Shown: positions 47,269-60,689 of the stretch, in pieces | Layout of the letters: every line of letters starts with the position of its first letter | Position numbering within the stretch: the stretch's first letter is position 1 | Origin: Solen grandis | Lineage: Eukaryota; Mollusca; Bivalvia; Adapedonta; Solenidae | NCBI GenBank assembly: GCA_021229015.1 | Contig: CM037780.1 | Location: 63,731,323-63,795,322, forward strand | Reading direction: 5' to 3' | DNA: 64,000 nucleotides | Position numbers and translations under genes: made by a program | Notes under the pieces: generated by a model | Databases searched by the model: none | Told to the model about the DNA's origin: nothing | The model's input: only the letters and a program-made list of their open reading frames with translations

Positions 47269-49499
47269 GTAAGTAGTTCTGGGGAAAAGGAGGGATGCAA
47301 AATGCTGCTGAAAGTTCGATCTATTTAAAAAAGAACATGAGCCTTTCTGCTAAAGTAGGGAAAATGATGACCTAATTTTATATAACTTAAAATTAATCAA
47401 AGAAGGATTGATCCCCTGGCGTAAAGATGCTGAATATATAAATAAATGGACAGGGAGTCGGCTGGTCCTTTGAAGAGGAGAGGGCATCACTTGTACTGAC
47501 TTCGATTTTAGTTTCTACTGAATTCTTGTCTTCAAGCACTCGTGCGTTGACATATAAACGTTGCATTATAGTCACTCTCGATCACCAAATTTGGGGATTA
47601 GTGCACACAGATATATCAGTTGTGTAACATAATAACGAGGTCACTGAAAACATTTAAACTCAGTGAATGGCAATAGTAAACTTTGCGATTTTTTTCTCAA
47701 GCGCAGATTACATCTCTATAAAGATTTTATTTTGAAATAAAGGTCAGTTTTTGCAAGATGGGTTCAAATGTTTATCACGTTTGAACAAGACACAAGTGTT
47801 AGATTTTAACTCTTTGAAGTTCGGTCTCCAGACACTCTGTAGCCATAGTTCGACTGCCTAACGTGATGAGAATATTAATCGAGTCTAGTCATCCCGTTTA
47901 ACCTTAGTTTACGCGGTACATTGCAATATTTCTTATCATTAAAAGCAAAACTGATAATTAGGCCGGTATGTAAAGATTGTTCATGCAATTAATATTTTAA
48001 AGAGCGTTGCAAATCCGACCTAATAACTCAAGGGTAGTTTCAGTCATTCAAAGAGCGTATTTATTGTTTGCAATTCTCGATCATCCTGTGTGTCTGTGTT
48101 TTCTTTTCATTGAAATTTTTGAAAACTTTGGAAAATAACGTTACACATAATTGTTCGACATAATAGAAGATGATTAGATTTGAACTGCGTGTTTAAGATC
48201 GTTTATGCTTTAGATTTGGCGAAACTTGTCGCTAGCGAGGGGAAGTGGAACGCTACTATAATGTCATAATATTCCAAATATAAACTGTAATATATTTACA
48301 GTTTGTCACGTACGCCATACAGCTTTGCCTTTGACCTTTCGTTATGGTCGTGGATTCGAACCCCGTAGGGGTATTGATTTTGAAATCATGACATTCCCAG
48401 GTGCAAAGAACTGGTTCAAATCAGGAACCGTCGAGAGGAATTATTATTAGCTGAAAGAACTGACGTAAAATAAATAAATTTATATGACGCCACAACAAGG
48501 TCCAATACTTTAAGTTCATATGGGTGTATGGTGATACAGTCGTATTTCCTTAATATCAAGACTTCGCGGTTGATGTTATGTAGTATTTCTTTCAAATTGT
48601 AAGCGAAATACAAGCATTTCATTGGACGATAAAATAGGACACACTGTAAATATTGTTAGTTCCCATACCATAGTTTCATTTAAATTATGAACTTCTTTTA
48701 CGGAAATGTTATTACTTTACAATAAACACGCTATGAAGTCCATGTGCTGATGACAGACGTTCTAAAAGCGTGTTCTTCAAAAATGTTAAAAAAGCGATGA
48801 TATTTAAATAATGGCAGACATAGATGTATTAAAAAACCCGACGCAGATGTCTTGAAAACGTTCTTGCTGCACCAATGTTAAGTGTAGCATGGCTGCAGGT
48901 GAACTTTTAAAGTTGCTATTGGCGCAGAAAGTATTAATGCCAAAGTGGAAAACCGTGACGAGGGTGTAACGATAATTTAGAAGTGAACTTGTGCTTTGAG
49001 ACATTCTGGTTATGTGGCGTTTTCGTAAAAAAGATTTATACTAAGTGAAATATTTCGCTTTTGATTTCTAAGCTCTAAGTATTTAAATAAAGCATTGGAT
49101 CCATGGATATGAATGCTCGGTGACGTATTTACTGCTTGAAGATAATTAAAGATATAAATAACTATAGTTTGAATCGTTTTTCACAAGTTGTAGTTTCATA
49201 AAATCGTCATGGAGACAACAAAGTTTTAAACGACAGAAGAATTTAGACAACGCTTGTAATTCATTTGAATGACTGTGACAGGTCCCGCTGGCTGTGGTTA
49301 TAAAGGTACCTGGTTAACATCAAGTCATGGGCTCGATACCTGGCATGTCGCCTTTCAAATGTTTCTTGGTGTATACGGTGGGATGCTGTAAGTGATAGAT
49401 ACAATGATTTAGAGTCCAATAGTTTGTTGCAAAGTGACAAGGACAAAAAGTTTAAATACGGGGAAACATTTTAACGGTATTCAGAATATGTTTGTATAC
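47269..49499. other. ADAMTS intron 2, first part
   Basis: AT-rich and non-coding. Degenerate tRNA-like or SINE-like scraps occur near 48350-48440 (gtggattcgaaccccgtagg) and 49280-49345. No next ADAMTS exon was recognised. Confidence 0.5.
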
Positions 49500-50015
49500 T
49501 GGGTTTTTATATGCCGCCGGAGGCAGTCGTATATTGGCGTCATCTTCTCCGTCTGTCCGTCCGTCCGTACGTACGTACGTACGTACGTCCGTACGTCCAT
49601 ATCTTGTGCACGCAACTCCTCCTACGTTTCTGAATTAATCGTTTCAAAACTTGGTCAATGTCATAACTATAATGGGTAGATGTGCATGAAGTGGCGATTT
49701 TCCGGTTCATTGATTTTTACAAGATTTGTGTCCCTTGAAACTTAGTCTCTGTAGCTGATTGATATTGCAGCCTTGTTAATGCAATTCCTTGTATGTTTCT
49801 GACCTAATCTTTTCAAAACTTGGGCAATGTCATTACTATAATGGGTAGATATGGACACAGCAGGGATTTTGATGTTCATCAATATTTGCAATAGTTATGT
49901 CTTTCTAAACATGGTCTCTTGAAAACACAACTCAAGTTTCTAAACAGGTAAAAGTGCATAAAGCAGGAATTTTCTGGTACAGTGATTTTTGCAAGAGTTA
50001 TGCCAAAGACCTAAA
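49500..50015 (+). mobile_element. Interspersed repeat with CCGT/ACGT tract and direct-repeat units
   Basis: Starts atatgccgccggaggcagtc, then a (CCGT)n/(ACGT)n tract at 49551-49598 and catatcttgtgcacgcaact. Two diverged copies of a roughly 175-bp unit follow (about 49605-49752 and 49778-49922, both with ttcaaaacttgg-caatgtca and ctataatgggtagat), plus a partial third unit to about 50015. Element class unknown. Confidence 0.55.
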
Positions 50016-50507
50016 CCCAAAGGTAAGCAACTCATATAAGCGTGTAAAGGAAATCTCGTATACCCTCGGCGCCACCGCGATATTGTGAGAAAAAGCCGGT
50101 GCGCTTGTACTGAAGTAATTACTGCACGGAGTTGTGTTCCGACGCAGTTCGAAAGCCATCTACAGCATAAGTTGCACGTGAAGAACATGGTAAACTTTAG
50201 CTGACTGTAACTGGTTGCATACGGCGGACACAAAGTAAAATAATGACTTTAAATCCGAGAGTAATCAATATAAAGTCTTAATGATTGATTAAGGACTGTA
50301 AGGGTAATATTTAAGGAAGGAAATAGTTCAATTAATGAAAAAAGATAATCTTTGCTAATATTTCGGCAACTATTGCCTTTATGACGAAAATGTGAAAATA
50401 ATGCTCAAACGTTTATGTTTGTACTGTCACAATATTTTTTAATGTATTTTTCCTCTTCATAAAAACAATAATTTTTGTAGGGAGTTACTTTATTTATTTA
50501 CTAATAT

Positions 50508-50760
50508 TTAAACGGTTAGGGCGTCCGCCCTGGAATCGAAAAGTCATGGGTTCGATCTCCGGCCGCGACATACCAAAGTCGTAAAAAAATGAGATCCCTT
50601 GCTTGACGCTCATCATATATTTAGGTATTTCCAGGAATGATTTACCCGGTGTCAGAATAATGTGACTAGGTGTGACAGCACTGCATCTGTCTCAAGCAGA
50701 CATAGTCTCGAAATGACTTAAATACAATCGGTGTGACGTTAGACCCAACAATCAAACAAA
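50508..50760 (+). mobile_element. tRNA-derived SINE, family B
   Basis: Head: cggttagggcgtccgccctg and gggttcgatctcc. Body: cgacataccaaagtcgtaaa, gtgtcagaataatgtgacta and ctgtctcaagcagacatagt. The tail is diverged (gacttaaatacaatcggtgt, gacgttagaccc). Confidence 0.88.
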
Positions 50761-50901
50761 TTAGCATTTATTTATTTTTATGGGATTATTTTCTATAACA
50801 AAACAGAAGTGCTCTAAGTCATTAAAATTATCGCATAGACGGGGCAATCCCCGCAACGCTAGTACATGTATCTAATACAAAATTTGGCATTATTGTGGAT
50901 T

Positions 50902-50957
50902 AATTGAATGAATGAATGAATGAATGAATTAATTAATTAATTAATTAATTAATTAAT
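50902..50957. repeat. (AATG)n-(AATT)n compound microsatellite
   Basis: Six AATG-type units continue directly into eight AATT-type units. Confidence 0.95.
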
Positions 50958-51024
50958 CTTTCCCCTTTCCCCTGATTTTACAGTGTTGGTCTGTGCTACG
51001 TTCGAATGCTCCGCAAGGGCCTTA

Positions 51025-51425
51025 AACCTTAGGGGTCAAGGTCATGTTCAAGGTCAGGGTACATAGCTTTAGAGCTATCAAGGTGCATGCACCTGTAAAC
51101 TTTGAAGGCTGTAGGTGGAAGGATTTCCGTGTTATGGTCAAGGTTAAGTTTTGTGACAGACAGACGTCAGACAAACAGACTAGTTTAAACTTATTTATTT
51201 TACGTCGATTGGGAAACAAGTTCTTACAACTTATACTTATCCCTCTCGACGGTTCCTGGGTTGGACCAGTACTTTGCGCCTGGAAAGGTCATGAATAATT
51301 CTTGCCTCCAACGAGGTTCGAACCCACAACCTTCGGATCCGTAAACATATACATTACCACTGGACCACGGCGCCCTGACAAACAGACAGACCAAAATAAT
51401 ATGCACCTATCTATCAATGCGGTGG
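51025..51425. mobile_element. Interspersed repeat carrying a nested minus-strand SINE
   Basis: The outer repeat (aaggtcatgttcaaggtcag, ending ttgtgacagacagacgtcag) is interrupted at about 51181. An inserted minus-strand SINE follows to 51375, with head complement ccactggaccacggcgcc and box-B complement ggttcgaacccacaacc. The outer repeat then resumes. An 11-bp duplication, gacaaacagac, flanks the insert (about 51170-51180 and 51377-51387). Confidence 0.75.
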
Positions 51426-52315
51426 CATAAAATAAATATTAAAAGGACCAAATGATAGGACAAAAAACACAATAATATTTTTTAAGTTAAATATTATACA
51501 ACAAGACAAAAATGACGAATCGTTGTATTTACGGGTGTTTTGCTATCGCTTATTAACATAAAACTGCTCCACTCTCGTTCTTGCACGAGAATATACGGTA
51601 TTTCGCCGAGTTTCTTATCTTTGGGTTAAGGTCTTTGGTTATGCGGAGAAAGAAAAAAGGATTCATATTGATACTACTATTTGACCTACTTTCATATTGG
51701 AAGCCTTTTTAGGGTTCTGTCTCTGTTCAGCTAAATTAATTGGTCTTACAGACTTCATTATGAGCTTATACTTACAGAAATGTTAAAAGCAATAATTAAA
51801 AGGACCCTCTTGGTCTTTATATTTTGTGGCGGCGTATATTGTGGCAGCACTGGCACTCTTGTTTTATATGTATTGTAGTCATTTTGAGTGTTCCGTTGGC
51901 ATGACACCACCTCTAGTCACGTGTCAACCAATTATACGAATAACGCAGTTCTATTTGTTTCAGTTATATGAGTTTTCTAGCGCTTAGTAAGGGATATAAA
52001 CCGAAACAATTCAAATAAGTATTTCGTCATAAGTCAGATATCATTAAAAATTGAAAACTTTTTAAGACCGCCTATATGGAAAAATACATCATGATAATCG
52101 GTTTGTTTTGACATAATGATACAAACTGATTAACGAGGTTTAGTTTGACAGTGTGTGCTTAACATGTTTATTAATACCCCCGGCGAGTTTTGTTGAATTT
52201 CCTCCCGGTGCTGCAGTTTAAACTTTTTTTTACTGGAGACCCCCGACAACGGCATTAAAATAAGAAATAAGACCCGACAACTGTCAACGGGCAACAAGTA
52301 GCGCTCTTGCCGCGT
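51426..52315. other. Unassigned intron sequence
   Basis: No gene or recognisable repeat was seen. Confidence 0.45.
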
Positions 52316-52740
52316 TAATAATGTAACGTAGCGTGATATCTGATTCCCTAAATCAGATCTAAAGTTCCGACTGTACAGTAATGATTTATATCCCAGCATG
52401 GTTGATGACAGCAAGAAGATTTCGAATGCTTGGTGACAGCACTAATTGTAGATCAGAAAGAAATCGTTATTAATTATCCTGTTTTGGCTGTAAATCAAAA
52501 GCACTTATCTTGTAAAAACCTATTTCTTAGTAAAAAATAAATTTGAAAATGTGCATAGTATTTTTTCTTCTACATTTTTAAATCCATTTAAAAATAAAAT
52601 GATTCGTGTAACACGAAAACCTCATAGAGAACGCTTAAAAAGTTACATTATATTTTATTCATTAATGATATCTGATCCCGTATGAGCAGAAGGTTAGATC
52701 TGATTTAGGAAATCAGATATCACGCTACGTTACATTATAA
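52316..52740. mobile_element. MITE-like element with about 44-bp terminal inverted repeats
   Basis: Left end 52316-52360 (ttaataatgtaacgtagcgt, then gatatctgattccctaaatc). Right end 52696-52740 is its inverted copy with few mismatches (aaatcagatatcacgctacg, ttacattataa). The subterminal aaatcagatct is palindromic with gatctgattt. The 335-bp interior has no coding frame. Both ends show TTA/TAA, compatible with a TA- or TTA-type duplication, though this is not certain. Confidence 0.75.
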
Positions 52741-54488
52741 GCCTGCCAAGAGTACTCCTTGAAGTGTATTCAAGGAGCCTGATGTATACACATACAAACT
52801 GAAATATCATTTAGTTGTGTGAAGGTTGCCCTCTAAAATGCAAATGAGAGGTGCAGATTGCATCTGAGACAATATAATAATATTGTACCTCGCGGTAATA
52901 AGTAGATTATGTATAAAAACATCAATAGCCTATTTAAAACGAGCGTCATTCGTTTATCATTTGTATATGCAAAACAGTATTCTTCTAGTAATGGCTACCA
53001 ATCATTTCCTGATTAGTATGACCATATTTATACCTTGCGGTCAAGGATAACAGAAAGGTGTATAGTATTTGGACACCAAGGGTGAAATATTTCATTGCAT
53101 ATACATTGTACTATACTGATCCTAGAAAGTTGCTGGTTAGGCACAACCTTGTATGTTCATTTATCTAATCTTAAGGCAATGTCTAGCGGAGAGAAAGCCA
53201 TGCTTCTCCAATTACCGACCACCTGGTAACAAGTGTCAATACGAATCTGCCCTAATTATTGTAAAACCTAAATTGTCAGGTAGATAGATTGTGTCATTAT
53301 TTTCAAATTAAGCACCTGATTATTCAATATCGATACAATTACAATGCCTGTCAGTTGACAGTCTGGCCCAATCTAGCGTCCATAGAGGCATGAGTCACGA
53401 AGTCATAGAAACCACGTGGACTTGAGCACCTGTTAGGTAGCATGACCTACACTCATTGTCAACAGTACGTGAAACTTCACCCGAGCGAATGATTATCAAT
53501 CATTTTAGGAGGGTATGGGGGAATTTCCTGAAATATGGTATCGCGTTTTGGTAAAACCTTTATACTTCAGTAATATTTTGCGTCATAAAATCTTAATAAA
53601 AACAATTTAATTGATGCCCTTTTATTTCACTTCGGAATTTGTGTATTGTTCATAATTCCATAAATATGACATTTGATTGCGCATCTAAACAGCATTTATG
53701 GTGATGACTAAGATGCACTCGCACTTTTGGTTGATTATGATTGTATATTTATTCCTGTCGGAGTTTAGTATTAACCACATGAAAAGTGAGTGTACCTTTT
53801 GACCTACAGTGGTATATTTCCCACAGACGTCTGACCTGGGCTGTACAACTTGTCACCATAATAGCCCATGATTACAGTATAACCATCCGGATTGTTCAAT
53901 TTCAGGCGGATCAGACGACAAAATATTTTTAACGTAACGCATTATATTGTCTATCGGTCGTACCATTAAACGTCTCCCAGAGGTATCAAAATCGTTACAC
54001 AGTCTCCCAGACTTCATAATCGAATAAAAGAAAATTGAGAATTCGATAAACCAAATCATAGTATTGATCATGCAATACTTCAAGATGAAATTTTAATGAT
54101 TTTAATGTGTGTTTGTGTGTAATTTACTATAATCATCTGACTGTATATGTATAAAAACAAAGTCAATGCTTAAATTTGATCGTAAACGGGCTTTTCTAAC
54201 GCTAAACATTGCATACAATAATATACATGTATTTAGATTATTTTTCGGGAGAAACCGAGTTCCTAACTGACTTGCTATTTTTAAGATTGGTGGATCCGAT
54301 TTTCAGAAACTATCGGCTAAGAGTTCGGGATTGGTCACCCAAGAGTTTTGAATTGGTCGACCAAAACTTAAGAAACGTGCAGTCATGTGATCAGAAACGG
54401 TGAGCCAAGTGTTTAGGGGTCGGTCGACTGTTTGTTATAAAACGGTCAACTTAATGTTCAGATATCTCCATTTTATTGCATAATTTCC
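52741..54488. other. Unassigned intron sequence
   Basis: Short open frames only. Nothing conserved was recognised. Confidence 0.45.
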
Positions 54489-54640
54489 CGGCAGGGTCAT
54501 TTGGATTTGCCTTCCAGTTGGCTTGCGGTAGGTCGGTGATTCTACCCAGATACCTCGGTGCTTTCGGGGTCTTCCTCCACATTTAATTAGGTGGACGTCA
54601 CTTTATGACTGAAATATTGTCGCAGCGACGGTATAAAATC
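54489..54640 (+). mobile_element. SINE family A, 5'-truncated
   Basis: Begins in the body (ccggcagggtcatttggatt) and keeps ccagttggcttgcggtaggt, ggggtcttcctccacattta and the 3' part gtggacgtcactttatgact, gaaatattgtcgcagcgacg. Confidence 0.85.
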
Positions 54641-57600
54641 TATTACGTGATACTGAAGTTTAAATAAAATCCAAGAAAAAGACCTAACATAGCAGAAGGT
54701 CGTTAAACTTCTTCGACAAAACAAATTAATTGGAAATTAAATCATTCCCGTATGCCAAGAAAACAGTGGTTTCAAGGCTGAATGCCAAGAGAAACTGAAT
54801 AACACGGCCACGTAATGGTGTAGTCTAATGTCACTACCCATGTCCCTGTACGCGATGATAACATTTAATGAGATAATGAGCTGTGAAAACAGCTATTTTT
54901 GTCATCAAGCTATGTAAATAGCCGACTATATAAAGCAAACAAAGACACAGCGTTGGACAATATGGTATCTCTTACAACATGTGTAAAAGTCACACAATGA
55001 AAATGTTTTAAGTTCAAGATCCTATGTTAAAATGTCAAACACACTAACGGACTTTAAGTCAATGTCTTTTAGAAGGTCATTCATATCATTAAATTGTTTT
55101 GTAAATGAATTCAGACAGTTTGAAACATAATTCAAGAGGGCACATTTACATAAAATGAGCATTTTCAACTTGCGGAACAAACTAGGTTTGGTGTAATGGA
55201 AGATTTCCACTTTACGTGAATAGTCTGTCTAAAGATTTCGTCTCTATGCAGAATACATTGACTGGGCATACTCAGCCGAATTATAATCTGGATGCATCCT
55301 TGGCTCTATAACCGGAACGACATTCAAAGACACGGAAAATGTGATAATTATAAATAAAGTACTCAAGTTAATAGCCTATGCAAACCACAAAACGTTCTGT
55401 TGTCGTAACTGTATCGAACAAGAAGTAAAATCCGTTTAATCCTCTCATCAGATTGATCTCGAATTCCATTGAAATTCTTGCGGTTGAAATCAAATCAAAG
55501 ATATACGTTAAATATCTTATCTGACGAATACCCTTTGGTTTTTGGAATCGTAAAAACCGGGGTGGAAAGGTAAAATCTGTAGCTTTCATTCGATTGTGTA
55601 CTAAGATTGCGTGTCAGGAAAGGGCGTGGGCTTTCTCCTATAGGCTCGCGCACGTGCATAATAGCTGCCAGTTTCCCAGTGAACTGTCTCGTTATGAGAT
55701 CATCGCATTCACACAGGGGAATAAAATGTTAAAAACAGTTATGTGAAATGATAGTTGACTCATGTCTCTGTGGAATTTTCACTGACACATTGACTTTTAT
55801 TTTTTATAACTTAACTCGAAAATCGCCATTTCGTTTTGTATGCGAAATTCACTAAATGTTTTATTTCCTTGCTTTATCGTATTATTCGTTCTTCGATTTT
55901 GAAATGTTGTCGTTCTGTTTGTTCATATACATTCCATGTTGATAGTCTTACTTTATTACAGTGCGTCAACATGTTTTACTAATTATTTACTTATTTCTTT
56001 GTCATGTGCGCATATAATGCAGTTATAATACTTCGTGTATTTACTCAATTAGTTCATAACAGCTGGAGTGCTGATAAAGTACATTGTAGTTACATTTTCT
56101 GCATTTTACGTGGTCCATATTGAATATTTGAAAGTTTTTTGTTTTGTTTTTTAAAAAATATACCGGTTTTAATTGTTCTGCTATATCCAGAAAACTTATA
56201 TTTGGCACTGTTTGTTTCCACGCAAACCATGACCATGCCAAAGAAATCTCTAAGAAATGAAACAGTTCATGCAGGCACTCCTCAATTCAAAGGTCACCAA
56301 TCTATGCTACTGGCCTTATTATCAATAGGCGGGTCAACTACCTTGACCAGCTGCTTTGTTTGTGTTCTGATTTGTACGGAATGTCATTACTGGTATTGGG
56401 AACTCTGTATATCATACCTATCCAGTCTACGTGGCTGATAGCATACCTCGATCGTTATTACTTTTCAGAAGAAAACAAGAAAACAAATCAGCTATGTCCA
56501 ACAGTTATCTCGAACAGAAGCCTGAATGATTATCTGCATCCATTTGTACGTGTCTGGTATATGTTACATGGTCAAGAATGCTGTTTTGTGTTAAATGCGT
56601 GTTTGTAAGGCACGTGCTGAGACAATCTAGGCTGAATCATTATTAAAGGATTAGGAAAACGCCGGGCGAGCTATTTCCAACGTAAACGCTATCTTGGAAA
56701 CCTTCAGATCCGCTGACGACCTAAGTGCTATTGTCCTTTAACTACAATAACAGATAAATAAGCCAACTACATACCGCGAACATTTATATACTTTGATGTT
56801 ATTGGTGCTTCAAACACGATGGCCTTAGTTGCGGAGTCGAAAGATCCTTATCATACTACAAAAACAAATGTACAATGTATTTCCTAATCATTTGTTTCTT
56901 TGTTAGTGTTCAAGCTTTTTCTGTGATCGGTAAACCAACCTCCAGTTTAGCTGGCTTAAAAAAACTCTCAAGATAAAGATGTGCGTTTCCACTGATTCAG
57001 CAACAATGTATTTAATGTGAACACATAATCTGTTTGCACATCCTTTACCGGGTTAGCTTCCTAAAAAACTGCCAGTGTGAATTAAGTTAAGGTTAAGTAA
57101 CTGCTCACGTAAAATGACATTTTCGGTGATATTGAAATAGCAGTTCTTTTACCAAACGTCAGCTACTTGCAAGAATTTGAAAATTTAATGTTCTCCATGA
57201 ATTCCCTTTAGAAATCAGATCTGACCCGAAGGACGATAATGTCTTTAGAAAACACTTTCTTAGAACTTTTAATTTCAATAACGAGATTTAGTTTCCTGCT
57301 TTTATTCAGATACTGCCGAGACGTTCCTGAAGTAAACCGAGATAGGCGCCGATATGTCTGTGTATCAGAATGATCCTTTCTCAGAAAATCAGATTTTCTT
57401 CCCGTGATTGCTTCATCTATCTGCAACTTTAAGTAGAATGTTGGAACTTAACAATATAACGCCCGTGTCCCTCACTAAACTGCGAGATTAATCGAGGAAA
57501 AAGGCAATTATTCATTGACCTTGTATTTATTAAGTTATAATATCCATAGCCAAAATGTCATATTTAAGATAAACACTGTGACTCATCGTTAATTAAATCA

Positions 57601-57719
57601 AATTACTGTTTATGGATTATCAAGCCATGTTATATTCTTTTACAGTACATCAAGTTCAATATACACTGTTTTTGTGGCGTCTTAGTGGTAGGAGTGCGGG
57701 AAAGCTTATATATATATAT
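54641..57719. other. Unassigned intron sequence
   Basis: AT-rich. Longer open frames near 56139-56608 have no conserved motif and no clear splice framework, so I do not call a gene. Confidence 0.45.
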
Positions 57720-58190
57720 ATCGTTGTTGTTGTTACCCTTGAGTTTACCATCTATTCGACAGCATTTTAGTTATATAACGCGACGTCGAGATAATAACAG
57801 GTGGTGGTTTTTTTGTTTGTTTGTTTATTGGGGTTTAACGTCCCGGCGACAGTATTTCAGTCATTTGGAGACTATGTCTACTTGAGACGATATAGTGCTG
57901 CCACACTGCAGAATCACGTCGTAGACAAATGGCATGATACCACACCTTGTAACATTATCCTGACACTGGACCAACCAGTCCTACAACGAACCTTATATGC
58001 TGAGCGCCAAGCAATGGGGTTATATTAGTACCATTTGTACGACTTTGATGTCTCTGCTGAGGATCGAACCCACGACCTCCCGCTCCCGAGACAAACGCTC
58101 TAACCACTCAGTTACCGGGGACGGTACAGGTGATGGAAGACCACAGAGTGCATTGAGACAACCGGGTAGATCCACATACCTACCTCACGT
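57720..58190 (-). mobile_element. SINE family A copy split by a nested SINE family B copy
   Basis: 57720-57805 is the complement of a family A 3' end (cgttgttgttgtt, gagtttaccatctattcgac). 57806-58125 is a full-length family B in minus orientation (tggggtttaacgtcccggcg, gtctacttgagacgatatag, and head complement ggatcgaacccacgacctcc). 58126-58190 resumes family A (gatggaagaccacagagtgc). The junctions carry acaggtggtgg and acaggtgatgg, an 11-bp target duplication with one difference. Family B therefore inserted after family A. Confidence 0.88.
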
Positions 58191-58224
58191 ACCTCGTATA
58201 TATGGTTATAATTAGAATACATTT

Positions 58225-58324
58225 NNNNNNNNNNNNNNNNNNNNNNNNNNNNNNNNNNNNNNNNNNNNNNNNNNNNNNNNNNNNNNNNNNNNNNNNNNNN
58301 NNNNNNNNNNNNNNNNNNNNNNNN
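58225..58324. other. Assembly gap (100 N)
   Basis: Exactly 100 N, directly beside the nested SINEs, so the repeat probably broke the assembly. Confidence 1.
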
Positions 58325-58559
58325 ATGTAATACATAATATACACAACTGATAAAGACACCGAACTTTAACAGTCAATGGACTATCTGTATCATTACATTT
58401 GTAGCTGTTAAGACACACTTGATACCTGTCTTATGTTTCAATGGCTTTTATTTGCTCTGTCAAATAAGACCATCTCAATGGGCCTTACACACATGTGCAG
58501 CTATAGCTTCAAATGGTATCTTCACTTTTATTCGTTAAAAACATACACCTAAATGTTTG

Positions 58560-58716
58560 ACTTGACTTGACTATTTGAGTTTACCGTCGCTTCGACAGTA
58601 TTTCAGTCATATAGCGACGTCCAGCTAATTACTGGTGGAGGAAGACCCCGAATGCACGGAGGCATCCGGGTAGAACCACCGACCTACCGCAAGCCAGCTG
58701 GAAGGCTTCCTCACAT
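58560..58716 (-). mobile_element. SINE family A, 5'-truncated, minus strand
   Basis: On the plus strand: gtttaccgtcgcttcgacag, catatagcgacgtccagcta and accgcaagccagctggaagg. Flanks ctaaatgtttg (58549-58559) and ctaaatgcttg (58717-58727) look like an 11-bp target duplication with one change. Confidence 0.88.
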
Positions 58717-58727
58717 CTAAATGCTTG

Positions 58728-60689
58728 CGTTCTAAAATTAAATTTACGTTTAATTATAGTATACTAATGGATTTATAGCAGGTTTGTTTACTGTATGACC
58801 AAAACGCCATTTGAAGAATGTCAACGTGAGATAAATTGCTGCAACACTATTTTTCACGTCTTACAACTGTGGCTTGACACCCTGCCAATTTTCTCTGTCC
58901 TGACACTGCGCACTAACATTATATTCTTAGTACGAAACAAGATGCTATACAAGTAACAGTTTTATGTAATGTTGGTATCTTGCCGGGTGTGGACGTTTGA
59001 ACTCCTATATAGAGGATATTTGTTAGTTTTGAGTGGACAAAGAATTTGTCTCATCGAGTAATAAAATTTAGATAATTTCAGGAGCGCATGGCGCAAGTGC
59101 AATTTTTTTTTAATTGTTTCACTTCGAGACGAGATGAATATATTCCATATTCACTCAACAAATTTTCTATTTAGATTATGTTTACTGCTGCTACTTACCC
59201 ATAGAAAGTAAAAAAAAAAAAGTTCCGGCAGATCTATATCACTCTCACTGTGTGATATCTATTTTATCCTACTGATAGAACGCGGTATTTAATTAGCACA
59301 CAATAAATGCGTCTTTCATTGACGCAGGTTTATTTTTGGCAATGTTAGCGGTTTTAGTCAGATGTGCCAAATTAAACACGCCTTCATTTAATTATAGCAT
59401 ATCACTGGCTTTCTTACTTGAGAGCTTAAATTTGACGGACCAGTGAGGAAGCAAAGTCCCAAATTTAATCACCGCCAAAATACCCCCTTTTTTAAAGACC
59501 GCCAAAATTAAGACCCCGCTAATGTTACTCGACCTCTGATGGATTAAGCAATTCATTCCTGTTATTGAGAAGAAAGAAATAACTATAAGTTTTGATAGGC
59601 AAATTTTATTGTATTGAATAACCAGGTACAATAATAAAAATATTGATGAAACGAAAGTCAATCAAATACAAATGCACGCGCATAAAACACAGGCAACCAA
59701 ACAATATCACGAGAATGTTTTGCCCATTTAAAAGACTGAACTAAGCCAAAGCACCAACGTTTTAATGATTAAGAGGCACTTTTGAATGAGCAAGAGCTAT
59801 ACGTTATCGAGACAATGTGATATACGAGTTTTGTTTGGTTGTTACCAATGATAACTGAAAACAGTTCTACGGCTGTGGCAAAATGGTGCGTACAACGCAA
59901 AGTAATGTAAACATTTTTTAAAAAGTTATATTTAAACAAAACAAATCGATTATACCTTGACATGGTCGTTTTAAAAAATTCAGAAATTTTTTCGTGTCGT
60001 TTGTGATGATGTTTCTCATACGAACGAATGATAAACTAAGTGTTGAGAATTTTGTAAAAGTCATGGAGTAAATGCATTTTCCTACTTTATGCCGTAGTTG
60101 AACGATATACATTGTTTTGAAACAAAATATCAGTAGACTGGGTTGCGTTTAAAAAATGGAAAATGTGTTTAAAAATAATTCAATACTAGTCTCATGTTCA
60201 TTTGTAGAGTACAATATAGAACTCCATGTTTACTTAAATTTAGTGCATCTTATAAAGACAGCAAAACAGTATATTTACCGCTTCGGCGGCTTCTTTCAAT
60301 GATGTGACACACACGTAAATGCTCGCACTATTGTAGCATTTTAGCCACCCTCTATAATTAGCCTATGTCAACATTGTATTATCACATAGTGCTCTTTTAT
60401 CCAATCAATGAATTTACTTTAATTATTGACACAACACATGCATGCAACTAATATTGATAGAAATCTTATTATTCTGCAATGGTATTTCGCAATGTTCAAG
60501 CCTAATATAACATGATTTTTTTTTTAAAATTATATCTAAATTACTGAAATGAAAGTATTCCTGATTTCCTGTGATTTATGCATCCTTAAAGGAACCTAGA
60601 TGAGTCTCTTGTAACATGATGGTATGATAATGTGTACATACAGATGCGCATCTTCAACAATGCCTATGATTCATCTTTAGAAGAGCAAT
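58728..60689. other. Unassigned intron sequence
   Basis: No gene was recognised. Near 59460-59520 the string ccgccaaaat occurs twice in a short motif-rich patch of unknown meaning. Confidence 0.45.

Noticed and set aside
56139..56608. Two overlapping plus-strand open frames with apolar stretches
   Set aside because: They lie in different frames over the same bases and show no family motif or convincing acceptor and donor. I could not relate them to the missing ADAMTS exons.
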